Assembly (NCBI GenBank): GCA_003155465.1
Contig: PMCR01000155.1
Span: 1 to 50,230 of the forward strand
Source of the DNA: Myxococcales bacterium
GTDB lineage: Bacteria > Myxococcota > Polyangia > Fen-1088
Length of the DNA stretch: 50,230 nucleotides
Direction of reading: 5' to 3'
The notes beneath the pieces were generated by a model, which saw nothing but the letters and a program-made list of their open reading frames with translations, had not been told where the DNA came from and made no database searches. Every line of letters begins with the position of its first letter. Within the stretch, counting starts at the first letter, position 1. Below, piece by piece: positions 1-8,122 of the stretch. Made by a program: the position numbers and the translations under genes.

Positions 1-65
1 GTTTCGCGCAGATCCGCTTCGGTTACGGTGTAGGCCAGGTTGCCAACATACAGCCTTTTCGCCAT
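1..65 (-). CDS. RRM-type RNA-binding protein, N-terminal fragment
   Basis: Read on the minus strand from ATG 65, the first 21 codons give MAKRLYVGNLAYTVTEADLRE, cut by the window edge. LYVGNL is the RNP-2 strand of an RNA-recognition motif, and the spacing to TEADLRE matches the start of short bacterial single-RRM proteins (cyanobacterial Rbp-like, RNP-1 lies outside the window). A GAGGAG Shine-Dalgarno sits about 8 nt upstream, which fixes the start. Such proteins bind single-stranded RNA in the cytoplasm and are often cold-responsive; that role is family knowledge and nothing here tests it. Confidence 0.85.
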   Translation of the reverse strand, partial: MAKRLYVGNLAYTVTEADLRE

Positions 66-471
66 GTCGTTCTCTCCTCGTTCTTCTGTCAGTGGACGGT
101 TCCGCGGTCCACGCGCTTGCCCAAGGAAGCGGGCCATTGTCCCTATGCGCTTCGCTAGCCGGAACGCCCTGGCTCACCAGATGGAAGACCGTGGCAGAAC
201 GGAAACGACGTGAAAAGGACTGCAATGAACGATATCAGGATGCTAGGGGAAGTCCACTGGCGTTTGAAAAGTCCGCGTCGTCCAGCCCGCGCTGCGCGTC
301 TTTGACTGATCCCGCTGGAATATCGGACGATTTGCCGGACCGAGCCAAATTGCGCAGTTTTCACCGGCCCGAAGTGCGCGGGAAGGGGGGCTGTCCGTCC
401 CGAAACCCCCAAGCGGGGCTGCCGCTCGCGGTCCCGGAACCGAACCGGTCGCGAACTTCCAAGACCCGGTA
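66..471. other. Intergenic region without a recognisable gene
   Basis: About 400 bases lie between the RRM gene start and the end of the PL11 lyase gene, both on the minus strand. Open frames here have no recognisable motif or ribosome-binding site. The stretch must carry the RRM-gene promoter, but no convincing -35/-10 pair was found. Confidence 0.5.
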
Positions 472-486
472 CTAGTCTCGGAAGTT
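454..486 (-). terminator. Hairpin spanning the PL11 stop codon
   Basis: AACTTCC (454-460) pairs with GGAAGTT (480-486), and AGAC (462-465) with GTCT (475-478), around a 9-nt loop. The stem encloses the stop codon at 472-474 of the upstream minus-strand gene. There is no U-tract after it, so it may be a weak terminator or an mRNA 3'-end stabiliser. Confidence 0.35.
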
Positions 487-2712
487 ACCCCGCCGGCGCC
501 GCCGGTTCAGAACCAGACACGCCAGCATCGCGACTAGATAGCCGGGCGAGGCGCGGCTGGGGGTTGCACCAAGCGCGCATGAACAGCCCGATTTGGAGGC
601 CAGCTTCACTACCCTCGTGCTGTACTGTCCACCGACGACGCCCCCAATTCCGCCGCTCCCCATCGCGCTACCCCCGGTTTCAGGCATGACCGCAGATGTC
701 CCGTCAGCTCCGGCCATCCCTGCCGTGCCTACCACCGCGCTGCCTCCGGTCCCGGCGTTCCCCCCGGTGCCGGGCAACCCACCGTCCCTGAGCCCACCGC
801 CACCACCGCCGCTGGACGTCGTGCTGCCGCTGCCAATCGCACCACCAGAAACGATCACACCGCCGCCGCCCGCGCCGCCAGCCCCGGTGGTCCCGCCGCT
901 GCCCGCGCCGCCAGCCCCGGTGGTCCCGCCGCTGCCCGCGCAGCCGGCCCCGGTGGTCCCGCAGACGCCGCCGCTTCCGTCAGGATATCCAATATTGGGC
1001 CTCGGCGGTTCGGCCATCCCGTCGCCCAAGTAGAAGTCCACCATGTGCGATTGCTGATAGCCCTTTTCGCACATGCTGTTTCGATATTCGGGATCATGCA
1101 TCAGGCAGTAGACACGCTTGTCCGATACAATGGTGGTTGTGTAAATCCGGATCGCCGTGCCGGCGGAGTTCTCAAGCAACACCTCCTCGCGCCAGTCGCC
1201 GAAAATATCGCCATACAAAGGGACCGCGTTGCGCAATGAGTATTTTCCTTCAAGCGTCTTACTGGCAAAGCCGCCGCTGGGCATGCCCGGATAGGCCCAT
1301 TTTGATATGGTGACACCGTCAAGATTCTCGCTCAGCAAGTCGCCGTCCCACCAGATGCGAAAGTTCATCGGCGGGGCGCTTGACCCTACTGGTAGACCGG
1401 TCACTTCCCCGACGTTGAACACTTGACCGTTGGTCCAGCATTCGTACCCTTTGTGGGCCGGGTCAATGTCTCCGCATGTGCCGCGCATGCCGTTGCCAGC
1501 GCTGCCGTACTTTCGAAGTATGGTGCCATCCTTGGCGTCGTAGGTGTACCAGTCGAAATTGGCACTCGCTTCAATGCCGAAACCTTCCAGGCCGGGACGG
1601 TCGGGATCGAGATCGCCTATATGCCAACGGTCGCCATGGAGCACGCCACTATCACCCAGATTCCAGAGGACCTTTCCGCCATCCTTGAGACAGTAGCCTC
1701 CGTTGACGTATTCGTCCATGCCGTCACCGTCGACGTCGAGGCATCTGATCTGGTGGTTATTCGGATAGGACGAAATCGGGGTACAAGAGGACTTCCATCG
1801 CAGCGACCAGGCGTTGTCTTTGAAATCAAATGCCATGTCCAGCATATACGCCGTAGTGACTTTTCCCTTGAAGACCAAGCTTGGATTCTTGCCGTCAAAA
1901 TAGGCGATACCAAAATTGCCGGTTATGTTCCCATAGGCGCCAAGATCATCAGGCACCAGGCAGCGCTTGCCCTTCTCAGCGCCGGTCTTCCCGTCGACCG
2001 CGACGATGAACATATCCTTGTCATTCGTGTGAGTCAGTACCTGGCCATCCCCGAAGATGGTGCCGTTGGCCGCTTTGAGTATGAGCTCGGCTTTGCCGTC
2101 GCTGTCGATATCATACACGGTTTCGTTGTCAGCTGACCCTACGCTGATGGTGGCCGGACCGGATAGTGACAGGTCCGTGTTTGCGGAGTTCGGGCCCATG
2201 TCGACCCGCCACATGAACCTGCCGTCTCTATGGTATGCATCGACAAACTGGGATGCGTTTGTTTGAACCCGGTCCACGATGAACTCGTATTCGCCATCCC
2301 CGTCCAAGTCGCCGACATAGGCAAGATGGATTGCTCTACCGGCAGCGTCTTTCAGCGGGATTTCAAGGTAGTCATTTTCCAGAACCAACATCGCCTTCGC
2401 CGCCTCCGACTGCTCGATGCCCCCGAACACGGCCTTGACGGTGTAGTCTCCGGCACCGCCGCTGTCGTCCTGGTAATTGGTTGAGGTGGCTATCGGCGCA
2501 GTGTTGAGTTTCGTCGTCCCCTTGTAGACATTGAAGGCGATATCCAAGCCCTGTTCCGTGCCGAAAATCCGCCACGACAGGAAGGTCCCGCTCCCCGACT
2601 TGACCGCCACCAGGCCCCGGCCGAGTTTTTCCATGATTCGCTGGCCATGGGCAGGCATGGCGCTTAGGCAAGCAACGAGGCAAATCCCAGACCAGGAGAG
2701 TCTATTTCTCAT
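472..2712 (-). CDS. Secreted rhamnogalacturonan lyase (PL11) with MYXO-CTERM tail
   Basis: The 746-residue product starts at ATG 2712 (MRNRLSWSGICLVACL, a signal peptide ending near AHGQ); upstream in-frame sequence reads like non-coding extension. The mature part opens with RIMEKLGRGLVAV and contains FLSWRIFGTE, NYQDDSG and repeated DxDGDGxxE calcium-type loops (DLDGDGEYE, DIDSDGKAE, DVDGDGMDE), the pattern of the eight-bladed PL11 rhamnogalacturonan lyases (YesW/YesX). These cleave the Rha-GalA backbone of pectin rhamnogalacturonan I by beta-elimination. A Gly/Thr/Ser-rich linker of about 100 residues follows, then a tail with GCSCALG, a hydrophobic stretch and RRRRR, typical of MYXO-CTERM sorting. 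The enzyme is therefore probably surface-anchored. It is divergent from the response regulator at 2923. Confidence 0.9.
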   Translation of the reverse strand: MRNRLSWSGICLVACLSAMPAHGQRIMEKLGRGLVAVKSGSGTFLSWRIFGTEQGLDIAFNVYKGTTKLNTAPIATSTNYQDDSGGAGDYTVKAVFGGIEQSEAAKAMLVLENDYLEIPLKDAAGRAIHLAYVGDLDGDGEYEFIVDRVQTNASQFVDAYHRDGRFMWRVDMGPNSANTDLSLSGPATISVGSADNETVYDIDSDGKAELILKAANGTIFGDGQVLTHTNDKDMFIVAVDGKTGAEKGKRCLVPDDLGAYGNITGNFGIAYFDGKNPSLVFKGKVTTAYMLDMAFDFKDNAWSLRWKSSCTPISSYPNNHQIRCLDVDGDGMDEYVNGGYCLKDGGKVLWNLGDSGVLHGDRWHIGDLDPDRPGLEGFGIEASANFDWYTYDAKDGTILRKYGSAGNGMRGTCGDIDPAHKGYECWTNGQVFNVGEVTGLPVGSSAPPMNFRIWWDGDLLSENLDGVTISKWAYPGMPSGGFASKTLEGKYSLRNAVPLYGDIFGDWREEVLLENSAGTAIRIYTTTIVSDKRVYCLMHDPEYRNSMCEKGYQQSHMVDFYLGDGMAEPPRPNIGYPDGSGGVCGTTGAGCAGSGGTTGAGGAGSGGTTGAGGAGGGGVIVSGGAIGSGSTTSSGGGGGGLRDGGLPGTGGNAGTGGSAVVGTAGMAGADGTSAVMPETGGSAMGSGGIGGVVGGQYSTRVVKLASKSGCSCALGATPSRASPGYLVAMLACLVLNRRRRRGNFRD

Positions 2713-2922
2713 CGTGTCGCCCCCGTTTCCATTGAGGGATGTCCCCCTCACAGCGTATTTAGCGCGCCGCGACAATGCATGGCGTACATCAACACATTCG
2801 CCCAGGATAAAGGGGGAGGGACCGATCGGAACGGGTCTAACGCGATCTTCGTTCACGACGCAGCGAGTTCGCGGCGCTAGACCCGCAGCGTTCGCGCAGC
2901 CAGACTGGAGGAGCTGGCGCAG

Positions 2923-4338
2923 GTGTTGCAACGCTTGGAACCTATGAAGGGGCGAGTTTTGGTAGTAGATGACGACGCGGACTCCCGGGCGGCGCTGGCC
3001 GAGGCGCTACGGGAGGGTGGATATTCAGTTGAAACCGCCGCAGACGCATTCAAGGGGTTGGGGAAGGTGCCTGAATTCGCGCCGGATCTGGTGCTGACCG
3101 ATTTGAAGATGCCCGGCATGGACGGACTGGAGCTTCTGCGCAAGCTGCGCAGCGACGGGAACGATCTGGCGGTAGTGGTGACCACGGCATTTGCTGGTGT
3201 GGAGACCGCGGTAGCGGCGCTCAAGGAGGGCGCGGCCGACTACCTGACCAAGCCGCTCGATCTCACGATGTTGTCCGTGGTGGTTGCGCGCGAAATGGAC
3301 CGTGTGCGGCTTCGCCGCGAGGCCGGGATGCTTCGGGCTCGTCTGGCCGAGCGCTACGCCTTCAGCAACCTGGTGGGCAGCTCACCCGCGATGCAGAGTG
3401 TGCTCAAGATGTTGCCCCAGGTGGCAGCGTCCAAGGCCAGCATCCTCATCACCGGCGAGCCAGGGACGGGCAAGGAGCTGATCGCCGCCGCCATTCATGA
3501 ACACAGCCCGCGCGCCAAGAAACCGTTCTTCAAGCTGCACTGTGCGGCCCTGGCCGAACCCCTGCTGGAAAGCGAGCTATTCGGTCATGAGAGCAACGCC
3601 CTGCCCGGGAGCCCGGGCCGCCGGGACGGGCGGCTGCAGCAGGCGGCCGGCGGCACGCTATTTCTCGACGAGATCTCCGCCCTTCCGCCCGCTTTGCAGG
3701 TGAGACTGCTGCGTTTTCTGCAAGAGCACGCCTTCGAGCGTATGGGCGGTGAAGAAACTCTCCATGTGGACGTGCGCGTGATTGCGGCCAGCAACCACAA
3801 TATGCGCGAGGCGATTGCCCAGGGCCGCTTCCGCGAGGATCTCTTCTATCAACTCAACGTGGTCAACATTGAGCTGCCGCCCTTGCGCGCGCGACCGTCG
3901 GACGTCCTGGCGCTGGCGATGCACTTTCTGCGCAAGTACGCCAGCGAGGACGGCAAGAAGTTGGAGGGATTCTCCGATGAGGCGCTGGAGCGGCTGGCGG
4001 GCTACGAGTGGCCGGGCAATGTGCGCGAGTTGGAGAATGCCGTCGCGCACGCGGTGGTGCTGGCCAGTGGTCCGCAGGTGAGCGCGTCGGACCTTCCGCC
4101 CAGCGTGGGGCCCGCGTCCAAGGGGACGGCCGGCATTCGTATCCCCGGCTCGAAGATGGAAGATATCGAACGGCATGCCATCATGACCACTCTGGAGTCG
4201 ACCCGCGGCTCCACCACGAGGGCGGCCGAGATTCTTGGCATGAGCGTGCGTACCATCCAATACCGGCTGCAGCAGTACCATGGCGCGCCCAAGAGCGAAC
4301 TGCACGTGCCTGCGGTTCTTCCCAAGCGTCCTGACTGA
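2923..4338 (+). CDS. NtrC-family response regulator with altered GAFTGA loop
   Basis: The receiver domain has the acidic pocket VVDDDAD, the phospho-acceptor Asp60 in LTDLKMPG and Lys110 in TKPLD. It is followed by an AAA+ sigma-54-activator domain with Walker A GEPGTGKE, Walker B GGTLFLDE and the WPGNVRELENAV motif, then a C-terminal Fis-type helix-turn-helix (TTRAAEILGMSVRTIQYRL). Two hallmark elements are changed: the GAFTGA loop reads NALPGS (residues 225-230) and the conserved Arg in the YRLNV arginine-finger motif is Gln310 (YQLNV). Such a protein may bind DNA and be phosphorylated but not remodel sigma-54 holoenzyme. The start is GTG 2923, with GGAGGAG 9 nt upstream; ATG 2944 is the alternative. 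No histidine kinase is adjacent. Confidence 0.9.
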   Translation: MLQRLEPMKGRVLVVDDDADSRAALAEALREGGYSVETAADAFKGLGKVPEFAPDLVLTDLKMPGMDGLELLRKLRSDGNDLAVVVTTAFAGVETAVAALKEGAADYLTKPLDLTMLSVVVAREMDRVRLRREAGMLRARLAERYAFSNLVGSSPAMQSVLKMLPQVAASKASILITGEPGTGKELIAAAIHEHSPRAKKPFFKLHCAALAEPLLESELFGHESNALPGSPGRRDGRLQQAAGGTLFLDEISALPPALQVRLLRFLQEHAFERMGGEETLHVDVRVIAASNHNMREAIAQGRFREDLFYQLNVVNIELPPLRARPSDVLALAMHFLRKYASEDGKKLEGFSDEALERLAGYEWPGNVRELENAVAHAVVLASGPQVSASDLPPSVGPASKGTAGIRIPGSKMEDIERHAIMTTLESTRGSTTRAAEILGMSVRTIQYRLQQYHGAPKSELHVPAVLPKRPD

Positions 4339-4371
4339 TTCTCTTCCCGACGAGGGTGGGCGTCACCTCTG

Positions 4372-4444
4372 GGTAACGGGCGTTACCTGTCGGTGTGTGA
4401 AGATTGCAAGCCGACGCTGTCCGACTGTGCCGACCGAGGGTCGG
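4372..4444. terminator. Two short hairpins between convergent genes
   Basis: GGTAAC-GGGC-GTTACC (4372-4387) and CCGACC-GAG-GGTCGG (4430-4444) are perfect 6-bp stems in the 163-bp gap between the plus-strand regulator and the minus-strand PEP-synthase-like gene. Neither has a T-run, so a terminator function is only suggested by position. Confidence 0.3.
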
Positions 4445-4501
4445 TTAACGCATTGGTCATTCGAATAGGCAGAAGGGCGCGCGATTTTCTGGGCCGCGGG
4501 A

Positions 4502-6898
4502 TCAGGTGCTGACCAACTCCACAATACCCTTCTCACCATCGAGGACCACCAGATCCCCGGTCTTGATGAGCTGGCGGGCACCTTTCGCGGAAACCACGGC
4601 TGGGATGCCGTACTCGCGGGCCACCACGGCGCCATGGGACAAGGGGCTGCCGATCTCGGTGACGAGCCCCGCAATCAGGCTGAAGTAGGGGGTCCAGCCG
4701 ATGTCGGTGAACGACACAACCATGATCTCGCCCGGTTGCAGCGCGGCGGCTTCGGCCACGCTGTTCACGATGCGGGCGCGGGCCTTGACCAGACCGCGGC
4801 TGACCGGGATGCCCATGATCTGGTTGCCGGTGATGGTGACCGGCACTTCCTCTTCCAGAGGCTTCGGGATGCCCACATTCATCAAGGGGAAGTGCAGCTT
4901 CGCGGTCTGGGGAAGGAGGGCCCGGCGTTTGTCGGCCTTCACTTTCCAAGCGGGGTCGCGATCCTGGATGAGCCGCCCGATCTCCTCTCGGGTGAGAAAG
5001 TAGATCTGGTCAACGTCGTCGAGCAGGCCATGCCCCACCAGGGTTGTGGCGTAGCCGCGAAAGGCTTGCCGGGTTCGGTTGACCATCTTCATGGACAGGG
5101 CCTTGGTCATCTCACGATTGGCAACCGCCTTGCGCGCGGCTCGTTTGCACAGGCGGATGAAAAGGCGCTGGGTGATCGTGAGCTGTTCCTTCATGAGCCG
5201 GCGCAGCTTTTCCGCCTTGCCGGTGGCATTCTTCGACAGCGGTCCGGCTTTCAGCGACGCCTGGATCATGGAGACAAGCTGCTCCTGATCCTCTTCCCAA
5301 GGCTTCTCGCGCAACTCAGATTCTCGTACGCAACGGTGTCCGTGGCGGCGCAAGAATTCGTGGTAGCGCTCGCGGATATGGCTCGGGGCATGGTCCTCGA
5401 TGAATCTCAGGGCCGCGGACGGCGTCATGGACGAAAGTTGCTCGGCGAGACCGGCGCAACCGCGCAACAGATCGGCGAACTCTTCGACCGATCTGACGGT
5501 GTCGGCGCTTTCGATGGTGGGGTTGTCGGCGAGAAGCAAGGCCGCCAGGGTGTGATCCCGTGCCTCGGGCAGTCGCCGGTTATTGGTTAGGATGCCCATC
5601 AGAGCCGAGTAGTAGGAACCCGACTGGGACGAGGTGAGGAGGTGGAAGCAGAAGGCATCCACCAGGCGCTCAAAAGCGAAGTCCAGGGTTTGGTAGTCTT
5701 TGTGAAGATCGCCGGTCATCTCCAGGCGAAACCCTTGTTCCAGTTTCCGCAGCTTCTTCACGCTGCGGCCCGCAAACTGGATGGTGGCGACCTGCTTGGC
5801 GAACCGCCAGCACCGGGGAATTGTGGGATCCAGCTTCCCGACCTTCAGTTCAGGCACATCAATGGCGCTGAGGGAAATGATGATGTTCTCTTTCTTGTTC
5901 AGCGCCAGCTTCTCGACAAACACCATGTACCGACTCAGGTTGAAGAAGAGCCGGTTGTAGAAGAGCTCCAGCGACCGCCACTTGCGGATGTCCTTCATCC
6001 GGATCGCGCCGAAGCGAGCAGCCAGGTAGCCGAGTCCAATGTCGATGGACCGGCCGCAGACCGAATAGGTCAGGGGGGTGACAACCCCTGGCATCATCTC
6101 GCCGATATTGCCGAGAGACCACACATCCGTGCTCTCTCCCTTCACATCGTCGAGCTCGTTGAAATGGACATCATCCAAGGTGGTCACCGGCCGCACCTGC
6201 AGCCAGTGGATCACGCCCTCGCGGTCGATCGCCCATTCGAGGTCAACCGGGCGACCGTATGCCTCTTCCGCCTTTCTTGCCCCTGCCGCGAGTTCCCGGA
6301 TCTGCGCCGCCGACAAGAGGGCGCCGTTCTTGGCGATCTGCGAATCCGCGTCTTTGCCGCTGGTGAAGATCCGATACTGAACCGCATCTCTCTTGCCACT
6401 GACCAGGTCATCGCCCATGCCGGCCGCAGCGTTGATCAACATCTTGTCCCGGCGGCTCGATACCGGGTCGGCGCTGAAGATGACGCCTGCCTTTTCGGCG
6501 TTCACCATGTTTTGCACGATGACCGAGACGCGCGTGTCAGCTAGGCCGCGGGCATTCTGGGAATACTGGGCCACGCGGTCTGAGGCAGCCGCGGCCACGC
6601 ACTTGCGGATGGCCGCTTTCACCGCCTCGACGCCGCTGACATTCAAATAGGTTTCGAACTGGCCGGCGAAAGAGGAATGCAGGCCGTCCTCGCTCATGGC
6701 AGAGGAGCGCACGGCCTTGGGTCCTTGGCCGAGAGCGTGCAGATGGTTCGCGAGAATGTTCTCGGGCAGGTCTTGCCCGTTGGGGTGGACGACCACGAAC
6801 GACTCGGGCACCCTCAGCCCGAGCTGATGCAGGACTTTCAAGCCGCGGGCTTTCCCACCCACCGGCTGGTCCTGTACGTCGCGAATGAAATGAAACAA
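4502..6898 (-). CDS. PEP-synthase/rifampin-phosphotransferase-like enzyme
   Basis: The 798-residue protein starts with the PPDK ATP-grasp pattern (GGKARGLKVL, AVRSSAMSEDGLHSSFAGQFET, QNMVNAEKAGVIFSADPVS, DLEWAID..WLQVRPVTT) and ends in a swivelling phosphohistidine domain (GSPLSHGAVVAREYGIPAVV, where His is the predicted phospho-carrier). The C-terminal PEP-binding TIM barrel of true PEP synthase and PPDK is absent, and the middle 400 residues are a helical domain. The order ATP-grasp, helical substrate region, His domain resembles rifampin phosphotransferase, which moves the beta-phosphate of ATP onto a small molecule. The substrate is unknown. It is the second gene of a two-gene operon, starting 3 nt after the stop of the gene at 6902. 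Confidence 0.85.
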   Translation of the reverse strand: MFHFIRDVQDQPVGGKARGLKVLHQLGLRVPESFVVVHPNGQDLPENILANHLHALGQGPKAVRSSAMSEDGLHSSFAGQFETYLNVSGVEAVKAAIRKCVAAAASDRVAQYSQNARGLADTRVSVIVQNMVNAEKAGVIFSADPVSSRRDKMLINAAAGMGDDLVSGKRDAVQYRIFTSGKDADSQIAKNGALLSAAQIRELAAGARKAEEAYGRPVDLEWAIDREGVIHWLQVRPVTTLDDVHFNELDDVKGESTDVWSLGNIGEMMPGVVTPLTYSVCGRSIDIGLGYLAARFGAIRMKDIRKWRSLELFYNRLFFNLSRYMVFVEKLALNKKENIIISLSAIDVPELKVGKLDPTIPRCWRFAKQVATIQFAGRSVKKLRKLEQGFRLEMTGDLHKDYQTLDFAFERLVDAFCFHLLTSSQSGSYYSALMGILTNNRRLPEARDHTLAALLLADNPTIESADTVRSVEEFADLLRGCAGLAEQLSSMTPSAALRFIEDHAPSHIRERYHEFLRRHGHRCVRESELREKPWEEDQEQLVSMIQASLKAGPLSKNATGKAEKLRRLMKEQLTITQRLFIRLCKRAARKAVANREMTKALSMKMVNRTRQAFRGYATTLVGHGLLDDVDQIYFLTREEIGRLIQDRDPAWKVKADKRRALLPQTAKLHFPLMNVGIPKPLEEEVPVTITGNQIMGIPVSRGLVKARARIVNSVAEAAALQPGEIMVVSFTDIGWTPYFSLIAGLVTEIGSPLSHGAVVAREYGIPAVVSAKGARQLIKTGDLVVLDGEKGIVELVST

Positions 6899-6901
6899 GG
6901 G

Positions 6902-7927
6902 TCAATCCACCTGGTACAGGTCGGCGTGGAATCCGTATTCGGCCATGCCCAGACCATCAATACCGTTGAACCGATAGGTGGCGATGCCTTCACGCATCAT
7001 GTACTTCCCGTCATGCAGATAGGGGAATTCCCCGTGCCGCTGGAACTCAAGGACTTGCCGCTTGCCGCTGCGGGTGAGGATCTCGATCGTGCCGTGATCG
7101 GGTTTCAGTTTGTCTCGGTGGATGGTTTCCAGGTCGGTGGTTTGCACAATGGCGTCGGTCACGCCGTCGGGCCCAGTGATGAACCCTGCGGTCAAGCGCC
7201 CGAGGAACTGCCATTTGATGGTCGTGACGGTGAAGTGATAGCCGTCGTCAGAAATGCCGGTGAACCAGTAGTGGCGATCCCAGGTGAGCCAGTTGCGCGA
7301 GCCAAACGAATGGTCGCGTGACGCCCTCAGGTTCAGGTCATGGCGCTTGCCGTCCAATTCAATGGTCCCAACGAGGTTGCCGGTCTGCTCATAATGGACC
7401 TGGTTAGTGTCCTTCATGGCGTGGAAGAAGGCCTTGGTCCACTTCTCTGAGGCGATGGCCTTGGCGATCAGGTTCCGGTCGGAGCTCTTGGCGTAGTCGT
7501 AGATGGGATGCTCGCCGGTGAAGAGCAGATCCGCCTTGCAGGTGCGGGGCTGGCCGTCGGCATCCTTGACCGCACCTTGGTAGGTCACCCGCCACGCCTT
7601 TCCGACCTCTACCGGAACCCACTGCAGCGCGCCCATCTGGAACCCCGCGCCGTCTGGGCCGGGGTCGTCCTTGATGCCGAGGAATCCTAGACCCGGAAGG
7701 CAAAAATCGAACCAGTACTCGTGGGACCGCTTCGGGCCGCGGAAGGCCATGCGGGTGATGAACGCATTCCCCGCCTTGTCGCTGCCATAGAAATACGAGC
7801 TGTCGTTGGGAAAGGGCTCGGCGAGATCCACGTGTTTCTGTTCGAGGTATTCCACGGGATACTGACGGCTCTTGCTGTGGTTGACCATCAGGCGAGCGAT
7901 GAGTTGTTTGACCATGATTTGGGGCAA
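6902..7927 (-). CDS. Lipocalin-like/DUF7064-type partner of the PEP-synthase-like enzyme
   Basis: A 341-residue soluble protein without signal peptide. It is rich in Trp/Tyr beta-strand segments (SSYFYGSDKAGNAFITRM, RSHEYWFDFCLPG, WRVTYQGAV, RDHSFGSRNWLTWDRHYWF), which suggests a two-half beta-barrel fold like AttH/CrtC-type lipocalins. To my knowledge the same region precedes the PPDK domains in the fused arthropod proteins called putative phosphoenolpyruvate synthase; here it is a separate gene just upstream. A substrate-binding or delivery role for the kinase-like partner is inference. The start is uncertain: TTG 7927 or ATG 7915, neither with a strong ribosome-binding site, and the in-frame reading remains open for about 25 codons upstream without an ATG. 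Confidence 0.7.
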   Translation of the reverse strand: MPQIMVKQLIARLMVNHSKSRQYPVEYLEQKHVDLAEPFPNDSSYFYGSDKAGNAFITRMAFRGPKRSHEYWFDFCLPGLGFLGIKDDPGPDGAGFQMGALQWVPVEVGKAWRVTYQGAVKDADGQPRTCKADLLFTGEHPIYDYAKSSDRNLIAKAIASEKWTKAFFHAMKDTNQVHYEQTGNLVGTIELDGKRHDLNLRASRDHSFGSRNWLTWDRHYWFTGISDDGYHFTVTTIKWQFLGRLTAGFITGPDGVTDAIVQTTDLETIHRDKLKPDHGTIEILTRSGKRQVLEFQRHGEFPYLHDGKYMMREGIATYRFNGIDGLGMAEYGFHADLYQVD

Positions 7928-8072
7928 TTTCTCGGCGGAGTTGAGGGGCAGGTCGCGACGCGGAACCTCGGGCGCCGGCGATCTTCCATGCCCCGTCGAT
8001 GGCGGTCAAGGACCGAGGAGATCGGCGCCACGCCCGCGAGAACGGTGGCTAAGCGTTGACAGGGGCAAGAAG

Positions 8073-8101
8073 AAAGGGCCCCCACTTCTGGAAGGCCCTT
8101 T
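8073..8101 (-). terminator. Rho-independent terminator of the GH5 gene
   Basis: AAAGGGCC (8073-8080) pairs perfectly with GGCCCTTT (8094-8101) around a 13-nt loop. Read on the minus strand it starts 21 nt after the GH5 stop and is followed by the T-rich TTTCTTCTT. Confidence 0.75.
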
Positions 8102-8122
8102 GGGCAATCGCGGTAAGTCAGA

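Noticed and set aside
593..1033. Long Pro-rich plus-strand frame
   Set aside because: It is the antisense of the Gly-rich linker of the PL11 protein; Pro-rich frames opposite every Gly linker (e.g. 9786-10376, 20849-21484, 47584-48150) have the same origin.
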